64,000 nucleotides of DNA, from NCBI GenBank assembly GCA_910574475.1, contig CAJTAT010000004.1, forward strand, positions 1 through 64,000, read 5' to 3'. Under the pieces are notes generated by a model. The model made no database searches. It was not told the DNA's origin and saw nothing but the letters and a program-made list of their open reading frames with translations. The DNA comes from Clostridia bacterium (GTDB lineage Bacteria > Bacillota > Clostridia > Lachnospirales > Lachnospiraceae). Shown one piece after another: positions 35,400-44,541 of this stretch (position 1 is the first letter of the stretch; the number at the start of each line of letters is the position of its first letter). Made by a program: the position numbers and the translations under genes.

Positions 35400-36281
35400 T
35401 TATTGTTGGTGAAAGTCGTACTCCCTGGTAAATTTAATAAAATTTTTCGTCCCGTTATAAGTATACTTTCCCCGCTTCCAGATAAGGCCGATCCGAATGG
35501 GAATGGGCGGATCACAGGGAATTCCCACCAGCTCTGGGTCATTGCACACCAGATCCTGAAACAGGAAGGCTGCAGCATTGTTATAGTGGACAAACTGCTT
35601 GATGGTATAGATCTGGCTGGAATAAAGGATGATATCAGGAAGAATTCCAGCTTCCCGGAAACGCTTCTTGATCTCTACATTTTGGTAGGAATCCTCTTTC
35701 ATCAAAACGAGAGGCACCTCTCGCAGTCGATCCATATTGACAGATTCCATCCCGGATAGAGGATTGTTCCGGGCCACAGTCAGTACAAGCTGGGTCTCCA
35801 TCACCGGCACACAGTAGAAGTCCTTCTCTGTGGTCTCGTCCAGAATTACAATGGCTGCATCCAGTAAGTCGCTCTGTACCTGCTGCCGGGTCTGCATGGT
35901 TCCATATTCCTGAATCTCCAGATTCAGTTCTGGATAACATTCCCGGAATTCCCGAAACATACTGGGGAATACAAAAGTACCGATCATAGGCGGAACCCCA
36001 ATCTTGATGTTATTATTTTTGCCGCCGAAATTCTTCATAGTCCGTTCTAGCTCTTCCAGGCGGTCGAGAATCTCCTGCCCCTGCTGGTACAGGTATTCCC
36101 CCTCTGTGGTCAAAATCATATTTTTCTTCTGCCGGTGAAAAAGGTTCACGCCGAATTCTTTCTCTATCTCATGAATGGCGCATGTCACAGAGGGCTGTGA
36201 GATATAGAGCTCTTTGGCCGCCCTGGTGACGCTCTTCCATTTACAGACCTCCATAAAATAGCGCAGCTGCATGATTTTCAT
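35400..36281 (-). CDS. LysR-family transcriptional regulator
   Basis: A 293-residue regulator with the N-terminal winged helix-turn-helix (SVTRAAKELYISQPSVTCAIHEIEKEFG) and the C-terminal effector-binding domain (KIGVPPMIGTFVFPSMFREF onward). The start has AAGGAG upstream. It is 117 bases before the malic enzyme gene and could control it, as MleR-like regulators do for malate genes. No divergent partner is present: the gene ahead of it on the same strand encodes a second regulator-like rRNA methyltransferase. The effector is unknown. Confidence 0.85.
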   Translation of the reverse strand: MKIMQLRYFMEVCKWKSVTRAAKELYISQPSVTCAIHEIEKEFGVNLFHRQKKNMILTTEGEYLYQQGQEILDRLEELERTMKNFGGKNNNIKIGVPPMIGTFVFPSMFREFRECYPELNLEIQEYGTMQTRQQVQSDLLDAAIVILDETTEKDFYCVPVMETQLVLTVARNNPLSGMESVNMDRLREVPLVLMKEDSYQNVEIKKRFREAGILPDIILYSSQIYTIKQFVHYNNAAAFLFQDLVCNDPELVGIPCDPPIPIRIGLIWKRGKYTYNGTKNFIKFTREYDFHQQ

Positions 36282-36307
36282 AGATTTCTCACTCCTTTCT
36301 CACCATT

Positions 36308-37666
36308 TCAAGTCCAGCGAAGCCCTTTGGGATAATGATTCTTAAGAGTTCCTCCTGTCTGCTTTCCCCAGCCCAGAGAAAATCCGTCCACCAGTACCAG
36401 ACGCCATCCTTTCTCTCCCTCTGCCTGCAAAGATTCCCCTCGCAAGTAAGCAGCCGTCTCCAAGCTTTTGCTGTCCAGGCAAAAGCTGCGCAGAACATCC
36501 TGCTTTTTAAGAGACAAAGCCAGGGCATGGGACGGCTCAAAACGGTTCTTTTTCACAGTTCCCATATGAAGGCCCGCCCGCAACACCTTCAAGCCTTTTA
36601 AGGAAATGGCACAGGGTAAAAAGTACAGCTGTTCCCCAAAAAGTACTGGGATCCCTTCCGGCCGCTTTGTCAAATTTTCCGAGGTAAATGTTTCGTAAAG
36701 TTGGAAAGTTGCCCGGTCCACTTGGGGAAGCTTCCGGGAGTACTCCTGGCTAAAGGCTTCTCCTTCTTTTTTCAGCACCGCCGCAAAGTGACCCTGTCCC
36801 TCCAAATGGTGAGGCCAGAGCCGAAAAGTCCCTGCTGTCTCAGGCAGTGCATCCACCCACTCAGGCCTGCCAGGAGAGAACCCCTGAAATACGGGTACCT
36901 GACAAATGGAAAATTCTGAGTGTTTTTTCAAAAATGTGCTGACAGTACCCTCATTTTCCTCTGGGGCAAAGGTACAGGTAGAATAGACAAGGCTTCCTCC
37001 TGGCCGCAGCATTTTTGCCGCCTCCTCCAGGATAGCCTGCTGGCGGCCGGCACACATGGAGACATTTTCCGGGCTCCATTGAAGAATGGCCTGCTCTTCC
37101 TTCTGAAACATTCCCTCACCGGAACAAGGGGCGTCCACCACAATCCGGTCAAAAAAACCGGGGAACCGCCCGGCCAGGCTTTCTGGCGTCTCATTCGTTA
37201 CAATAGCATTGGGAATCCCCATTCGCTCCACATTGGTAGAGAGGATCTTAGCTCTAGCAGAATGAATCTCATTGGATATGAGAAGTCCCTGTCCTTTCAT
37301 GGCCGATGCTAAATGTGTCGTCTTTCCCCCTGGGGCGGCGCACAAGTCTAACACCCGCTCTCCAGGCTTTGGAAGGGCCAAAGCTCCCACCGCCATAGCG
37401 CTGGGCTCCTGAATATAGTACAGACCCGCCTCGTGATAGGGATGCTTGCCAGGCCGATCTACCTTCTCATAATAAAACCCCTCCGACGCCCAGGGAACAG
37501 GGCGCAGGGAAAAAGGGCTTATGCTCTGAAATTCTTCCACCGGCATTTTTAAGGTATTGACCCGAAGAGCCTGTAGGGGCTCCCGCTGATAACTCTCCAA
37601 AAACTGCCCGTATTCCTCTCCCAAAAGCTTTTGCATTTTTTTCTGAAATTCCTGCGGCAATGTCAT
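36308..37666 (-). CDS. RsmF/RsmB-type rRNA m5C methyltransferase
   Basis: A 452-residue SAM-dependent cytosine-C5 methyltransferase (NOL1/NOP2/Sun family). The SAM site VLDLCAAPGGKTTHLASAM and the paired catalytic cysteines in VDAPCSGEGMF and VYSTCTFAPEENE are present. The C-terminal region resembles the RsmF PUA-like part. The gene follows the RlmI-like gene with a TAA-ATG junction (37667/37666) and GAGGAAAAATA as binding site, so the two are co-translated. The target base is probably in 16S rRNA. Confidence 0.88.
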   Translation of the reverse strand: MTLPQEFQKKMQKLLGEEYGQFLESYQREPLQALRVNTLKMPVEEFQSISPFSLRPVPWASEGFYYEKVDRPGKHPYHEAGLYYIQEPSAMAVGALALPKPGERVLDLCAAPGGKTTHLASAMKGQGLLISNEIHSARAKILSTNVERMGIPNAIVTNETPESLAGRFPGFFDRIVVDAPCSGEGMFQKEEQAILQWSPENVSMCAGRQQAILEEAAKMLRPGGSLVYSTCTFAPEENEGTVSTFLKKHSEFSICQVPVFQGFSPGRPEWVDALPETAGTFRLWPHHLEGQGHFAAVLKKEGEAFSQEYSRKLPQVDRATFQLYETFTSENLTKRPEGIPVLFGEQLYFLPCAISLKGLKVLRAGLHMGTVKKNRFEPSHALALSLKKQDVLRSFCLDSKSLETAAYLRGESLQAEGEKGWRLVLVDGFSLGWGKQTGGTLKNHYPKGLRWT

Positions 37667-38869
37667 TTATTTTTCCTCACACACCTGGAAAATATAGAAT
37701 TTTAAATAATAGGACTCGTCAGCCGCCCACAAAATGGGATGGTCAGGAGCTTGTGTCCTGTATTCCACCTGGCGCAAACGCTTGTGAACGCTCTTTGCCG
37801 CCTGGTGAAGAGTCTGGGTAAACAATTCATAAGTCATAAAATGGGAGCAGGAACACGTAGCCAGAAAGCCTCCGTCCCTGACCAACTTCATTCCCCGCAT
37901 ATTAATTTCCCGATACCCTTTGACGGCTTGCTTCACTGAGCTTTTAGACTTAGTAAATGCAGGCGGATCCAAAATCACCACATCATATTTCTCACCCTCC
38001 TGCTCCAGCCTGGGAAGTAGATCAAAGACGTCGGCGCAGAGAAACTTTACTCTATCCTCCAGGTGATTTAGCCTGGCATTTTCCTGGGCCTGGTTGATTC
38101 CAAGTTCCGAAGCATCTACTCCCAAAACCTCTTTTGCCCCTCCCATTCCCGCATTTAAGGCAAAGGAGCCCGTGTGGGTAAAGCAATCCAGCACTCTTGC
38201 ACCCTGGCAGAGCCTTCCCACTGCCTGGCGGTTATATTTCTGATCCAGGAAAAAGCCTGTCTTCTGTCCGTCCCGGACATCCACCAGGTAATGTATGCCA
38301 TTTTCGACTATCTCAACCTTAGTGTCAAAGGGTTCTCCCAGAAAACCTTTTCGTCGTTCCAGACCTTCTTTTTCCCTCTCCCTGGAGTCACTCCTCTCAT
38401 AAACCCCATGAATCTCTATTCCGTCTTCTTTCAAAATCTCTTTTAAGCTGGAAATGATATCCTCTTTCCACCTGTCGATGCCAAGGGCCAGGGACTGCAC
38501 CACCAGCACATCTGAGAACTTGTCCACTACAAATCCCGGCAGAAAATCCGCCTCCCCAAAAATTACCCGACAGCTTTCTGTATCCACTGTATGCTTGCGG
38601 TACTTCCACGCATTTTTTACACGCATACGGATAAACTCTCCATCAATCTCCTGAGCCTGATTTCGGGTCATCATGCGAATTCGAATTTTGGAATTGAGAT
38701 TGATAAAGCCTTTTCCCAGCCCATACCCGTCAAAATCATGGACAATCACCAGATCTCCGTTTTCAAAGCTTCCCATAATAGAAGCTATCTCATTGTCATA
38801 GATCCAAAGGCCGCCGGCTTTCAGCGCTCTTCCTTCTCCCTTTTTCAGTGTGACAATCGCATTTTCCAT
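37667..38869 (-). CDS. RlmI-type rRNA large-subunit methyltransferase
   Basis: A 400-residue class I methyltransferase. An N-terminal PUA domain (VTLKKGEGRALKAGGLWIYDNEI, about 5-80) precedes a Rossmann domain with VLDCFTHTGSFALNAGMGGAKE, and the catalytic block is VILDPPAFTKSKSS. It matches E. coli RlmI, which methylates C1962 of 23S rRNA at C5. The start has GGGAGAGGCGAG upstream. It lies 12 bases after nth. Confidence 0.86.
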   Translation of the reverse strand: MENAIVTLKKGEGRALKAGGLWIYDNEIASIMGSFENGDLVIVHDFDGYGLGKGFINLNSKIRIRMMTRNQAQEIDGEFIRMRVKNAWKYRKHTVDTESCRVIFGEADFLPGFVVDKFSDVLVVQSLALGIDRWKEDIISSLKEILKEDGIEIHGVYERSDSREREKEGLERRKGFLGEPFDTKVEIVENGIHYLVDVRDGQKTGFFLDQKYNRQAVGRLCQGARVLDCFTHTGSFALNAGMGGAKEVLGVDASELGINQAQENARLNHLEDRVKFLCADVFDLLPRLEQEGEKYDVVILDPPAFTKSKSSVKQAVKGYREINMRGMKLVRDGGFLATCSCSHFMTYELFTQTLHQAAKSVHKRLRQVEYRTQAPDHPILWAADESYYLKFYIFQVCEEK

Positions 38870-38881
38870 CTCGCCTCTCCC

Positions 38882-39532
38882 TCAATCAATCCTACCCTCT
38901 ACTCCATTTTTCTTGCATATATCCTGGACACAGCATTTGTCACAGTAGGGCTTTGTACGGGCAGTGCAGATGTCTCTTCCATGGTGAACCAGACGATGGC
39001 AAAAATCGCTTCCTTCCTCTGGGGGAATGATTTTCCAGAGAGCCATCTCCACCTTTTTTGGCTCCTTACAGTCATCTACCAATCCCATTCGGTTCACTAA
39101 ACGAATACAGTGGGTATCTGTCACAATGGCCGGCTTTCCAAACACATCTCCCATGATAAGATTGGCGCTCTTCCGTCCCACTCCTGGAAGTTTCAAAAGC
39201 TCGTCAAAAGTCTTTGGAACCTTTCCATGATACTGATCCCGCAAGATCTTCATACAGGCATTGATATCCTTTGCCTTACTGTGCCCCAGACCACAGGGTT
39301 TTACAATCTCCTCGATTTCCTCTACCTGGGCCTCTGCCAGAGCATTGACGTCAGGAAATTTTTCATACAGCTTTTCTACCACTACATTGACTCTTGCGTC
39401 TGTACACTGAGCAGCCAGGCGCACGCTCACCAAAAGCTTCCATGCCTCATTGTAGTCTAAGGTACAGCTTGCCTCTGGGTATTCCTTCTTCAGTCTCTCT
39501 ATCATTTCCAGGGCCAATTTTTTCTTTGTCAT
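38882..39532 (-). CDS. nth: endonuclease III
   Basis: A 216-residue DNA glycosylase/AP lyase that removes oxidised pyrimidines. The helix-hairpin-helix LPGVGRKSANL includes the catalytic Lys121, and the catalytic Asp139 is in VTDTHCIRL. The C-terminal cysteines for the [4Fe-4S] cluster are Cys189, Cys197, Cys200 and Cys206. The spacing is C-x7-C-x2-C-x5-C, one residue longer in the first gap than the usual C-x6-C-x2-C-x5-C. The cluster should still form. The gene is the first of a unit with the two methyltransferases downstream. Confidence 0.94.
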   Translation of the reverse strand: MTKKKLALEMIERLKKEYPEASCTLDYNEAWKLLVSVRLAAQCTDARVNVVVEKLYEKFPDVNALAEAQVEEIEEIVKPCGLGHSKAKDINACMKILRDQYHGKVPKTFDELLKLPGVGRKSANLIMGDVFGKPAIVTDTHCIRLVNRMGLVDDCKEPKKVEMALWKIIPPEEGSDFCHRLVHHGRDICTARTKPYCDKCCVQDICKKNGVEGRID

Positions 39533-39650
39533 CTGTATATGCCTTCCTTTCTCTTAATATAATCCGGTCCCAGTCAAAGACCTGGCGGGGCCAACGCTAC
39601 TCTTTGTCTGCTATTCTATCATAAGGCCCTGGGATTTGCAAAACGAACAG

Positions 39651-39679
39651 TTGAGAAAAGGGAAAAAATGTAGTAATAT
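39651..39679 (+). promoter_or_regulatory. promoter of the SDR-lrgAB operon
   Basis: TTGAGA (39651-39656) and TAATAT (39674-39679) are 17 bases apart, 59 bases before the SDR start codon. Confidence 0.6.
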
Positions 39680-39700
39680 ACCCTAAGTGGCCAAAGGGTA
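39679..39700. promoter_or_regulatory. dyad at the SDR-lrgAB promoter
   Basis: TACCCT (39679-39684) and AGGGTA (39695-39700) form an inverted repeat with a 10-base centre and cover the expected transcription start. It is a good candidate for a repressor site; the regulator is not encoded next to it. Confidence 0.4.
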
Positions 39701-39737
39701 CAGTTGCTATCTGTAAGGCAGAAAGGATCCTATTTCT

Positions 39738-40472
39738 ATGAAATCAAAATGTGCAATGATTACTGGTGCTTCCCGGGGCATCGGCGCAGCTATTGCGGAA
39801 AAATTTGCCGAAAATGGCTGGAATTTAGTAATGACTTGTATCCGCTCCAGAGAACGCCTGGAAGAGCTGGCCAGACGGCTTCACACCTCCTACGGCGTCA
39901 CCTGCCTGACCTATCTTGGGGATATGGGAGTGGAGCAAGATGTTCAGGCTTGTTTTCAAAAAATCGAAACTGCCTTTGGCGGTCTCAATGTGTTAGTCAA
40001 CAATGCTGGTATTTCCAGAGTAGGACTTTTAGATCACCTATCTCTTGAGGACTGGGAATTGATTATGAGGACAAATGTGACCTCAGCATTTCTCTGCACC
40101 AAGCATGCGCTGCCTTTTATGGTACAGCAGAAATCCGGCTGTATTATCAATATTTCTTCTGTCTGGGGCTGTGTGGGCGCTTCCTGTGAAGTGGCTTACT
40201 CTGCATCCAAAGGCGCACTCAATGCTTTTACTATGGCCCTGGCCAAAGAACTGGCCCCCAGCAAAATTACTGTCAATGGCGTGGCCTGTGGTGCCTTTGA
40301 TACAGACATGAACTCCTGTTTTAGTATAGAAGAAAAAGCGGCTATTGCTGATGAAATTCCCGCAGGGCGCTTTGGAACCCCCAGGGAAGTGGCTGAGTTT
40401 GTATATTCTCTGGCACACCAGTCCCCGTACCTTACGGGACAGATTATTAAATTAGATGGAGGATGGATATAA
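39738..40472 (+). CDS. short-chain dehydrogenase/reductase (FabG-like)
   Basis: A 244-residue SDR oxidoreductase. The nucleotide-binding motif GASRGIG is at 10-16, NNAG at 88-91, and the catalytic Ser140/Ser141, Tyr154 and Lys158 are in place (YSASKGAL). The start has AAAGGA upstream. It resembles 3-oxoacyl-ACP reductases and glucose-dehydrogenase-type SDRs, but it is not in a fatty-acid gene cluster. It is the first gene of an operon with lrgA and lrgB; the gap to lrgA is two bases. The substrate is unknown. Confidence 0.85.
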   Translation: MKSKCAMITGASRGIGAAIAEKFAENGWNLVMTCIRSRERLEELARRLHTSYGVTCLTYLGDMGVEQDVQACFQKIETAFGGLNVLVNNAGISRVGLLDHLSLEDWELIMRTNVTSAFLCTKHALPFMVQQKSGCIINISSVWGCVGASCEVAYSASKGALNAFTMALAKELAPSKITVNGVACGAFDTDMNSCFSIEEKAAIADEIPAGRFGTPREVAEFVYSLAHQSPYLTGQIIKLDGGWI

Positions 40473-40474
40473 GT

Positions 40475-40846
40475 ATGAAAATCATCAAACAATTCGGAAT
40501 TATTTTTGCAATCTGCTGGTTCAGTGTTGTGATAGAGCATTTCCTGCCCTTTTCCTTTCCTTCCAGTGTCATTGGTATGATCGTTTTGCTGTTCTGCCTG
40601 CTGACGGGAGTTTTAAAGGTGGATCATATTCGGGAGAAATCAGACTTTCTACTGTCCAACATGGCTTTCTTCTTCATCCCGGCAGGTGTCAATGTCATCA
40701 ATTACCTGGATATTTTGAAAGCCCATTGGCTGACCCTTATCCTGATCTGCAGCCTGACTACCCTTATCACATTTGCTGTCACCGCATACAGCGTCCGTCT
40801 GACCATGCGGCTTCTTAAGCGGGAAAGGAGTGCACGACATGAATGA
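40475..40846 (+). CDS. lrgA: CidA/LrgA-family membrane protein
   Basis: A 123-residue protein with four membrane helices and the family block FSFPSSVIGMIVLLFCLLTGVLKVDHIRE followed by FFFIPAGVNVI. LrgA/CidA proteins have holin-like features and, with LrgB, are linked to murein hydrolase control, pyruvate transport and cell death. The start at 40475 is two bases after the SDR stop; another ATG lies 12 bases upstream. It pairs with the overlapping lrgB gene. Confidence 0.88.
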   Translation: MKIIKQFGIIFAICWFSVVIEHFLPFSFPSSVIGMIVLLFCLLTGVLKVDHIREKSDFLLSNMAFFFIPAGVNVINYLDILKAHWLTLILICSLTTLITFAVTAYSVRLTMRLLKRERSARHE

Positions 40847-41516
40847 TTTATGGACCTCTCCCTTTTTTGGTATTGCCTTAAGCATCCTGACTTTTTGGAT
40901 CGGAGTTAAGATTCAGACACGGTTGAAGTCTGTCCTCTTAAATCCCCTACTAATTGCTATCCTGCTGATTGTCCTGCTGCTCTCCATCTGTAAAATTCCT
41001 TATGAGAGTTACAACGAAGGCGGCTCTGTCATCAACATGTTCCTGGCTCCGGCCACCGCCTGTCTGGCTGTCTCTATCTACACCCGGATTCAGATTTTAA
41101 AGGATAACTGGCTGCCCATTCTGGTAGGATGCACTGTGGGTTCTCTTTCCTCCATGGGAAGTGTCTGGCTGCTCTGCCACCTCTTTGGGCTGGATGAGGC
41201 CATGACTGCTTCTCTGTTGCCCAAATCTGTCACCACTCCCATCGCCGTTGAGGTCTGTCAGAGCCATCAGGGAATTGTCCCAGTGACAGTCATCGCTGTG
41301 ATTTTCACCGGAATCCTGGGCAGTATTCTGGCTCCCTATCTGATTCGTCTGTTTCGAATCCAAGATCCAATCACCGCAGGGCTCTCCATCGGAGCCTGCA
41401 GCCATGCCATCGGCACTTCAAAAGCTTTGGAGTTGGGCGAGACAGAAGGCGCCATGAGCGGACTTGCCATTGGAGTTTGCGGACTGGTGACAGTAATTGT
41501 CTCTATGCTTTTATAG
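40839..41516 (+). CDS. lrgB: LrgB-family membrane protein
   Basis: A 225-residue integral membrane protein of the LrgB/CidB family. Signatures are GSLSSMGSVWLLCHLFGLDEAM and KSVTTPIAVEV...GGIPVTVIAV-like QSHQGIVPVTVIAVIFTG, and the end contains GASHAIGTSKALELGETEGAMS in the form GACSHAIGTSKA. The start is ATG at 40839, with AAGGAG eight bases before it; a GTG at 40830 overlaps that site and is less likely. It overlaps lrgA by eight bases. No LytTR regulator is nearby, which is unusual for an lrgAB pair. Confidence 0.88.
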   Translation: MNDLWTSPFFGIALSILTFWIGVKIQTRLKSVLLNPLLIAILLIVLLLSICKIPYESYNEGGSVINMFLAPATACLAVSIYTRIQILKDNWLPILVGCTVGSLSSMGSVWLLCHLFGLDEAMTASLLPKSVTTPIAVEVCQSHQGIVPVTVIAVIFTGILGSILAPYLIRLFRIQDPITAGLSIGACSHAIGTSKALELGETEGAMSGLAIGVCGLVTVIVSMLL

Positions 41517-41536
41517 TACTATCCCAGACGGACCAT

Positions 41537-42006
41537 CTAGTCAACCTCCACAGAGCAAATCATAGCTCCGGCTTTTGACTTCAGGCCATACTTCATATTG
41601 ACTGTCTCCAATGCATACATAAGCTGCTTCACGGAAGACTTTGCTCCCAGGCCAAAGATTATGGCTCTCTCGGTTCCTCCAAAGCCCAAAGTTCTCCTCC
41701 TGGTTGAATACAAGCATCTGAATGGTGAGTAATGGCGTCATGACAACCATGGCCAATAGCAGTAAAAAGGTAGCAGTCATAGGGCCGCTGGCCACCCCAC
41801 CGGAGTCAAAGGCAATACCTGTAAAGATCTGTGGCACAAAAAAGGTCATAACTAGAGAGCACGCGTATCCTGGTACAAGGAACCAGCATCCAGTTCTGAG
41901 GGCTCTGGGCAATCGTAATGCTCAAGAACGGCACGATTGCCGTAATGGGGGCTACTGGCGCCACTGATTCATATACTTTCTCCATTAATAGTTGATTATG
42001 TCTCAT
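41537..42006 (-). pseudogene. collapsed DUF1538 / P-II-like operon relic
   Basis: From ATG at 42006 one frame reads MEKVYESVAPVAPITAIVPF, the N-terminus of DUF1538 membrane proteins. The reading then shifts and gives FTGIAFDSGGVASGPMTATF and LTIQML, which belong to the C-terminal repeat of the same family. A second shift gives RAIIFGLGAKSSVKQLMYAL and GLKSKAGAMICSVEVD, followed by a stop at 41537; this resembles the C-terminus of the P-II-like protein gene that usually follows DUF1538 genes. Intact DUF1538 proteins are some 480-500 residues, so internal deletions have merged two genes. No function is expected. Confidence 0.75.
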
Positions 42007-42081
42007 GAAACTCCTCTAAATTTAAGCACCCTATTTTAGGCTCCACTTTTATCATACTATAGATAAAGAGGACAAAAGACA

Positions 42082-43509
42082 TTAAGATTTTGTTAATTTC
42101 CTTATCTTTTCATAATCTTTTAGGGAATCAATTGCCTGACGAGCTAAGGGTATCAGAGCAATCATATTAAATACAGTCATAAGTCCCACGCCGATATCCC
42201 CCAGATCCCACACAAAGGTATAGGCTGCCAATCCGCCGATAAACAGCATAATCAGAGCCAGAATTTTATACAATGTCTGTGAAAGCCAGTTGTCTCCGAA
42301 CAGATAAGCCACATTGGAGCGGGCGTAAAACAGGATGCCAATAAAGGTAGAGAAGCTGAACAGCCACAGAATCACCGCGATAAAAACAACTCCAAAGCCA
42401 CCGATATGATAGCGCATGGCCGTCTGAAGCAGATCCATACCAGTCAGTCCTTCTGTCAGGCTCGCCGGCGTCAACAGCATAATCATGGCTGAACAGCTAC
42501 AGATTATAATAGTATCAATAAACACCCCAAGAGCCTGTAAGAGCCCTTCCTTTGCAGGGTGACTGATATCAGCAGCTGCAGCCGCACAGGGAGCAGAGCC
42601 GGAACCTGCCTCGTTGGAAAAGAGACCGCGCTTGGCCCCGTTCATTATCACAGCTCCAAAACCTCCTGCCACAGCCTGTCGTAATCCAAAGGCCTCCTCA
42701 AATATCTGACGAAAGACAGAGGGAAGTAAACCTGCATTTTTAATAATGATCACCACGGTAATCAGGAAATAAAAAGCGGCCATAATAGGTACTATCACAT
42801 CCAGTACTTTTACTGTGGCATTTTTGCGCAGTACAATCACTGCTGAAAAAGCTACCAGAATCATGGTCGTATAGAGAGGTGGAATCTGAAAGGCATTCGT
42901 AAAGGCAGAAGAAACAGAATTTCCAATCACCTGGCTGATACCACACCAGCAAAGCAGTCCAGAGAGGGCAAATAATACCGCTATGACAGAACGCTTGCGC
43001 TTGCTTCCTTTTTTTACAAAAAAATGGTGAATATAATAAGCGGGCCCGCCCCGGTATCCTCCGTAAAGGGGATCTTTTTCTTTGTGAAGCTGTGCCAGGG
43101 TTGCCTCTGCAAAGGCTGTGGAGGAGCCGAGAAGAGCCGTCACCCACATCCAAAAGACAGCGCCCGCACCTCCCATGGAAATAGCAGCCACAACTCCCAC
43201 CAGATTTCCCATCCCAACTCTGGTGGCCGTGGACACAATCAATGCCTGCAAGCCGGAAATCGCATCCTTTTGGGATTTATTTCTCTTTTCTACTACGATT
43301 TTTAACATCTCAGGGAATAGCCGGAAAGGAAGAAACCTTGTTCGAACTGTAAAATAGATTCCAGACGGGATCAGAATTAAGACCAGAAGAGAAATTCCCA
43401 GAGAGCTTCCCCCTGGCAAAGGGATCGCAAACAGATCTCCCCATAAAAAGTTGTAAACTACATGAATCACTGTCACAATGAATTGTCCAATTGCATCAAA
43501 TATTGTCAT
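42082..43509 (-). CDS. AGCS-family sodium:amino-acid symporter
   Basis: A 475-residue transporter with about 11 membrane helices, of the alanine/glycine:cation symporter family. The family blocks are present (SGLQALIVSTATRVGMGNLVGV; GGYRGGPAYYI; FSNEAGSGSAPCAAAAADISHP). The start is ATG at 43509 with GGGGGGAG upstream. It probably brings in alanine, glycine or a D-amino acid with sodium. A LysR-type gene is divergent from it, and a 19-bp palindrome lies between them. Confidence 0.92.
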   Translation of the reverse strand: MTIFDAIGQFIVTVIHVVYNFLWGDLFAIPLPGGSSLGISLLVLILIPSGIYFTVRTRFLPFRLFPEMLKIVVEKRNKSQKDAISGLQALIVSTATRVGMGNLVGVVAAISMGGAGAVFWMWVTALLGSSTAFAEATLAQLHKEKDPLYGGYRGGPAYYIHHFFVKKGSKRKRSVIAVLFALSGLLCWCGISQVIGNSVSSAFTNAFQIPPLYTTMILVAFSAVIVLRKNATVKVLDVIVPIMAAFYFLITVVIIIKNAGLLPSVFRQIFEEAFGLRQAVAGGFGAVIMNGAKRGLFSNEAGSGSAPCAAAAADISHPAKEGLLQALGVFIDTIIICSCSAMIMLLTPASLTEGLTGMDLLQTAMRYHIGGFGVVFIAVILWLFSFSTFIGILFYARSNVAYLFGDNWLSQTLYKILALIMLFIGGLAAYTFVWDLGDIGVGLMTVFNMIALIPLARQAIDSLKDYEKIRKLTKS

Positions 43510-43557
43510 AGTAAGCTCCCCCCACACCTCTTTTGTATGATTATGCTGGCAAAATTC

Positions 43558-43576
43558 TACTATATAGTATATAGTA
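43558..43576. promoter_or_regulatory. 19-bp palindrome between divergent genes
   Basis: TACTATATA and TATATAGTA flank a single central G, forming a perfect palindrome. It matches the T-N11-A layout of LysR-type operators and lies between the AGCS symporter and its divergent LysR-type regulator. Confidence 0.55.
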
Positions 43577-43647
43577 GAAAGTAACATCTGTAAAATTAAT
43601 AATTATAATACAAAGAATCGAAAAATTAGATGTATGGAGGAACACAG

Positions 43648-44535
43648 TTGGACATTAAAAATTTAATTACTTTTATTCATGTGGCAGAATTAAACAGTTT
43701 TACAAAGGCAGCCGAGAGTCTTGGATATTCTCAGTCCACCGTATCCTTTCAGATCAAGCAATTGGAAAAAGAGCTGAATTCTCAGCTATTCGAGCGGATC
43801 AATCACACAGTAGCCCTGACAGAAAAGGGAAGAGAAGTGTTGAATTATGCCCACCAGATCAATAAACTAACTCAGGAATTAGAAGATACCATGCAGGATA
43901 AAAAAGCTGTGAGCGGCCATGTACGGCTTGCTATGGCCGACTCTCTGTGTGATTCCCTGTTAAAAGAAAAATTCTTGGATTTTAGAAGGGAATATCCCGG
44001 TATTTCTCTGAAAATCATTGCGGCAGGAACAGAAGAAATGTTCCGGTTGCTAAACCACAATGAGGTAGATGCTATCCTGACTCTGGACAGCCATATTTAC
44101 AATACAGAATATGTAATTGTCAGAGAAGAAAAGGCAGGTATCCATTTTGTAGCCAGTTCACAGTGTCCGCTGGCATTAAATGGTCCTATTTCTGTTCAGG
44201 AATTGATCCGCCAGCCCTTTATTCTCACAGAAAAGGGGATGAGTTACCGCAGAATCATGGAAGAAAAATTGGCTGAACTCTCTCTGGAAATTCAGCCCGT
44301 CCTGGAGATAGGAAGCGCCCGCCTGATCTGTTCTCTGGTAGAACAGGGAGTTGGTGTTTCTATTCTACCAGACTATGTGACAGAAGCTCAAATAGCAGCA
44401 GGCAAAATCACCTATGTTGATGTGGTTGATTTTGAGGTAGAGGTATGGAAACAGCTTCTATACCACAGGGATAAATGGGTATCTCCCCAGATGGAATCCG
44501 TTCTCCAATACTGTGTAAGCAGGGAATTTTCTTGA
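43648..44535 (+). CDS. LysR-family transcriptional regulator
   Basis: A 295-residue regulator. The start is TTG at 43648, with GGAGG seven bases upstream; the longer ATG reading includes that binding site and is less likely. The helix-turn-helix region is SFTKAAESLGYSQSTVSFQIKQLEKELN. The effector domain follows (HVRLAMADSLCDSLLKEKFLDF). It is divergent from the AGCS symporter and should control it through the palindrome at 43558-43576. The effector is probably an amino acid, by inference from the partner gene. Confidence 0.9.
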   Translation: MDIKNLITFIHVAELNSFTKAAESLGYSQSTVSFQIKQLEKELNSQLFERINHTVALTEKGREVLNYAHQINKLTQELEDTMQDKKAVSGHVRLAMADSLCDSLLKEKFLDFRREYPGISLKIIAAGTEEMFRLLNHNEVDAILTLDSHIYNTEYVIVREEKAGIHFVASSQCPLALNGPISVQELIRQPFILTEKGMSYRRIMEEKLAELSLEIQPVLEIGSARLICSLVEQGVGVSILPDYVTEAQIAAGKITYVDVVDFEVEVWKQLLYHRDKWVSPQMESVLQYCVSREFS

Positions 44536-44541
44536 TATAAA

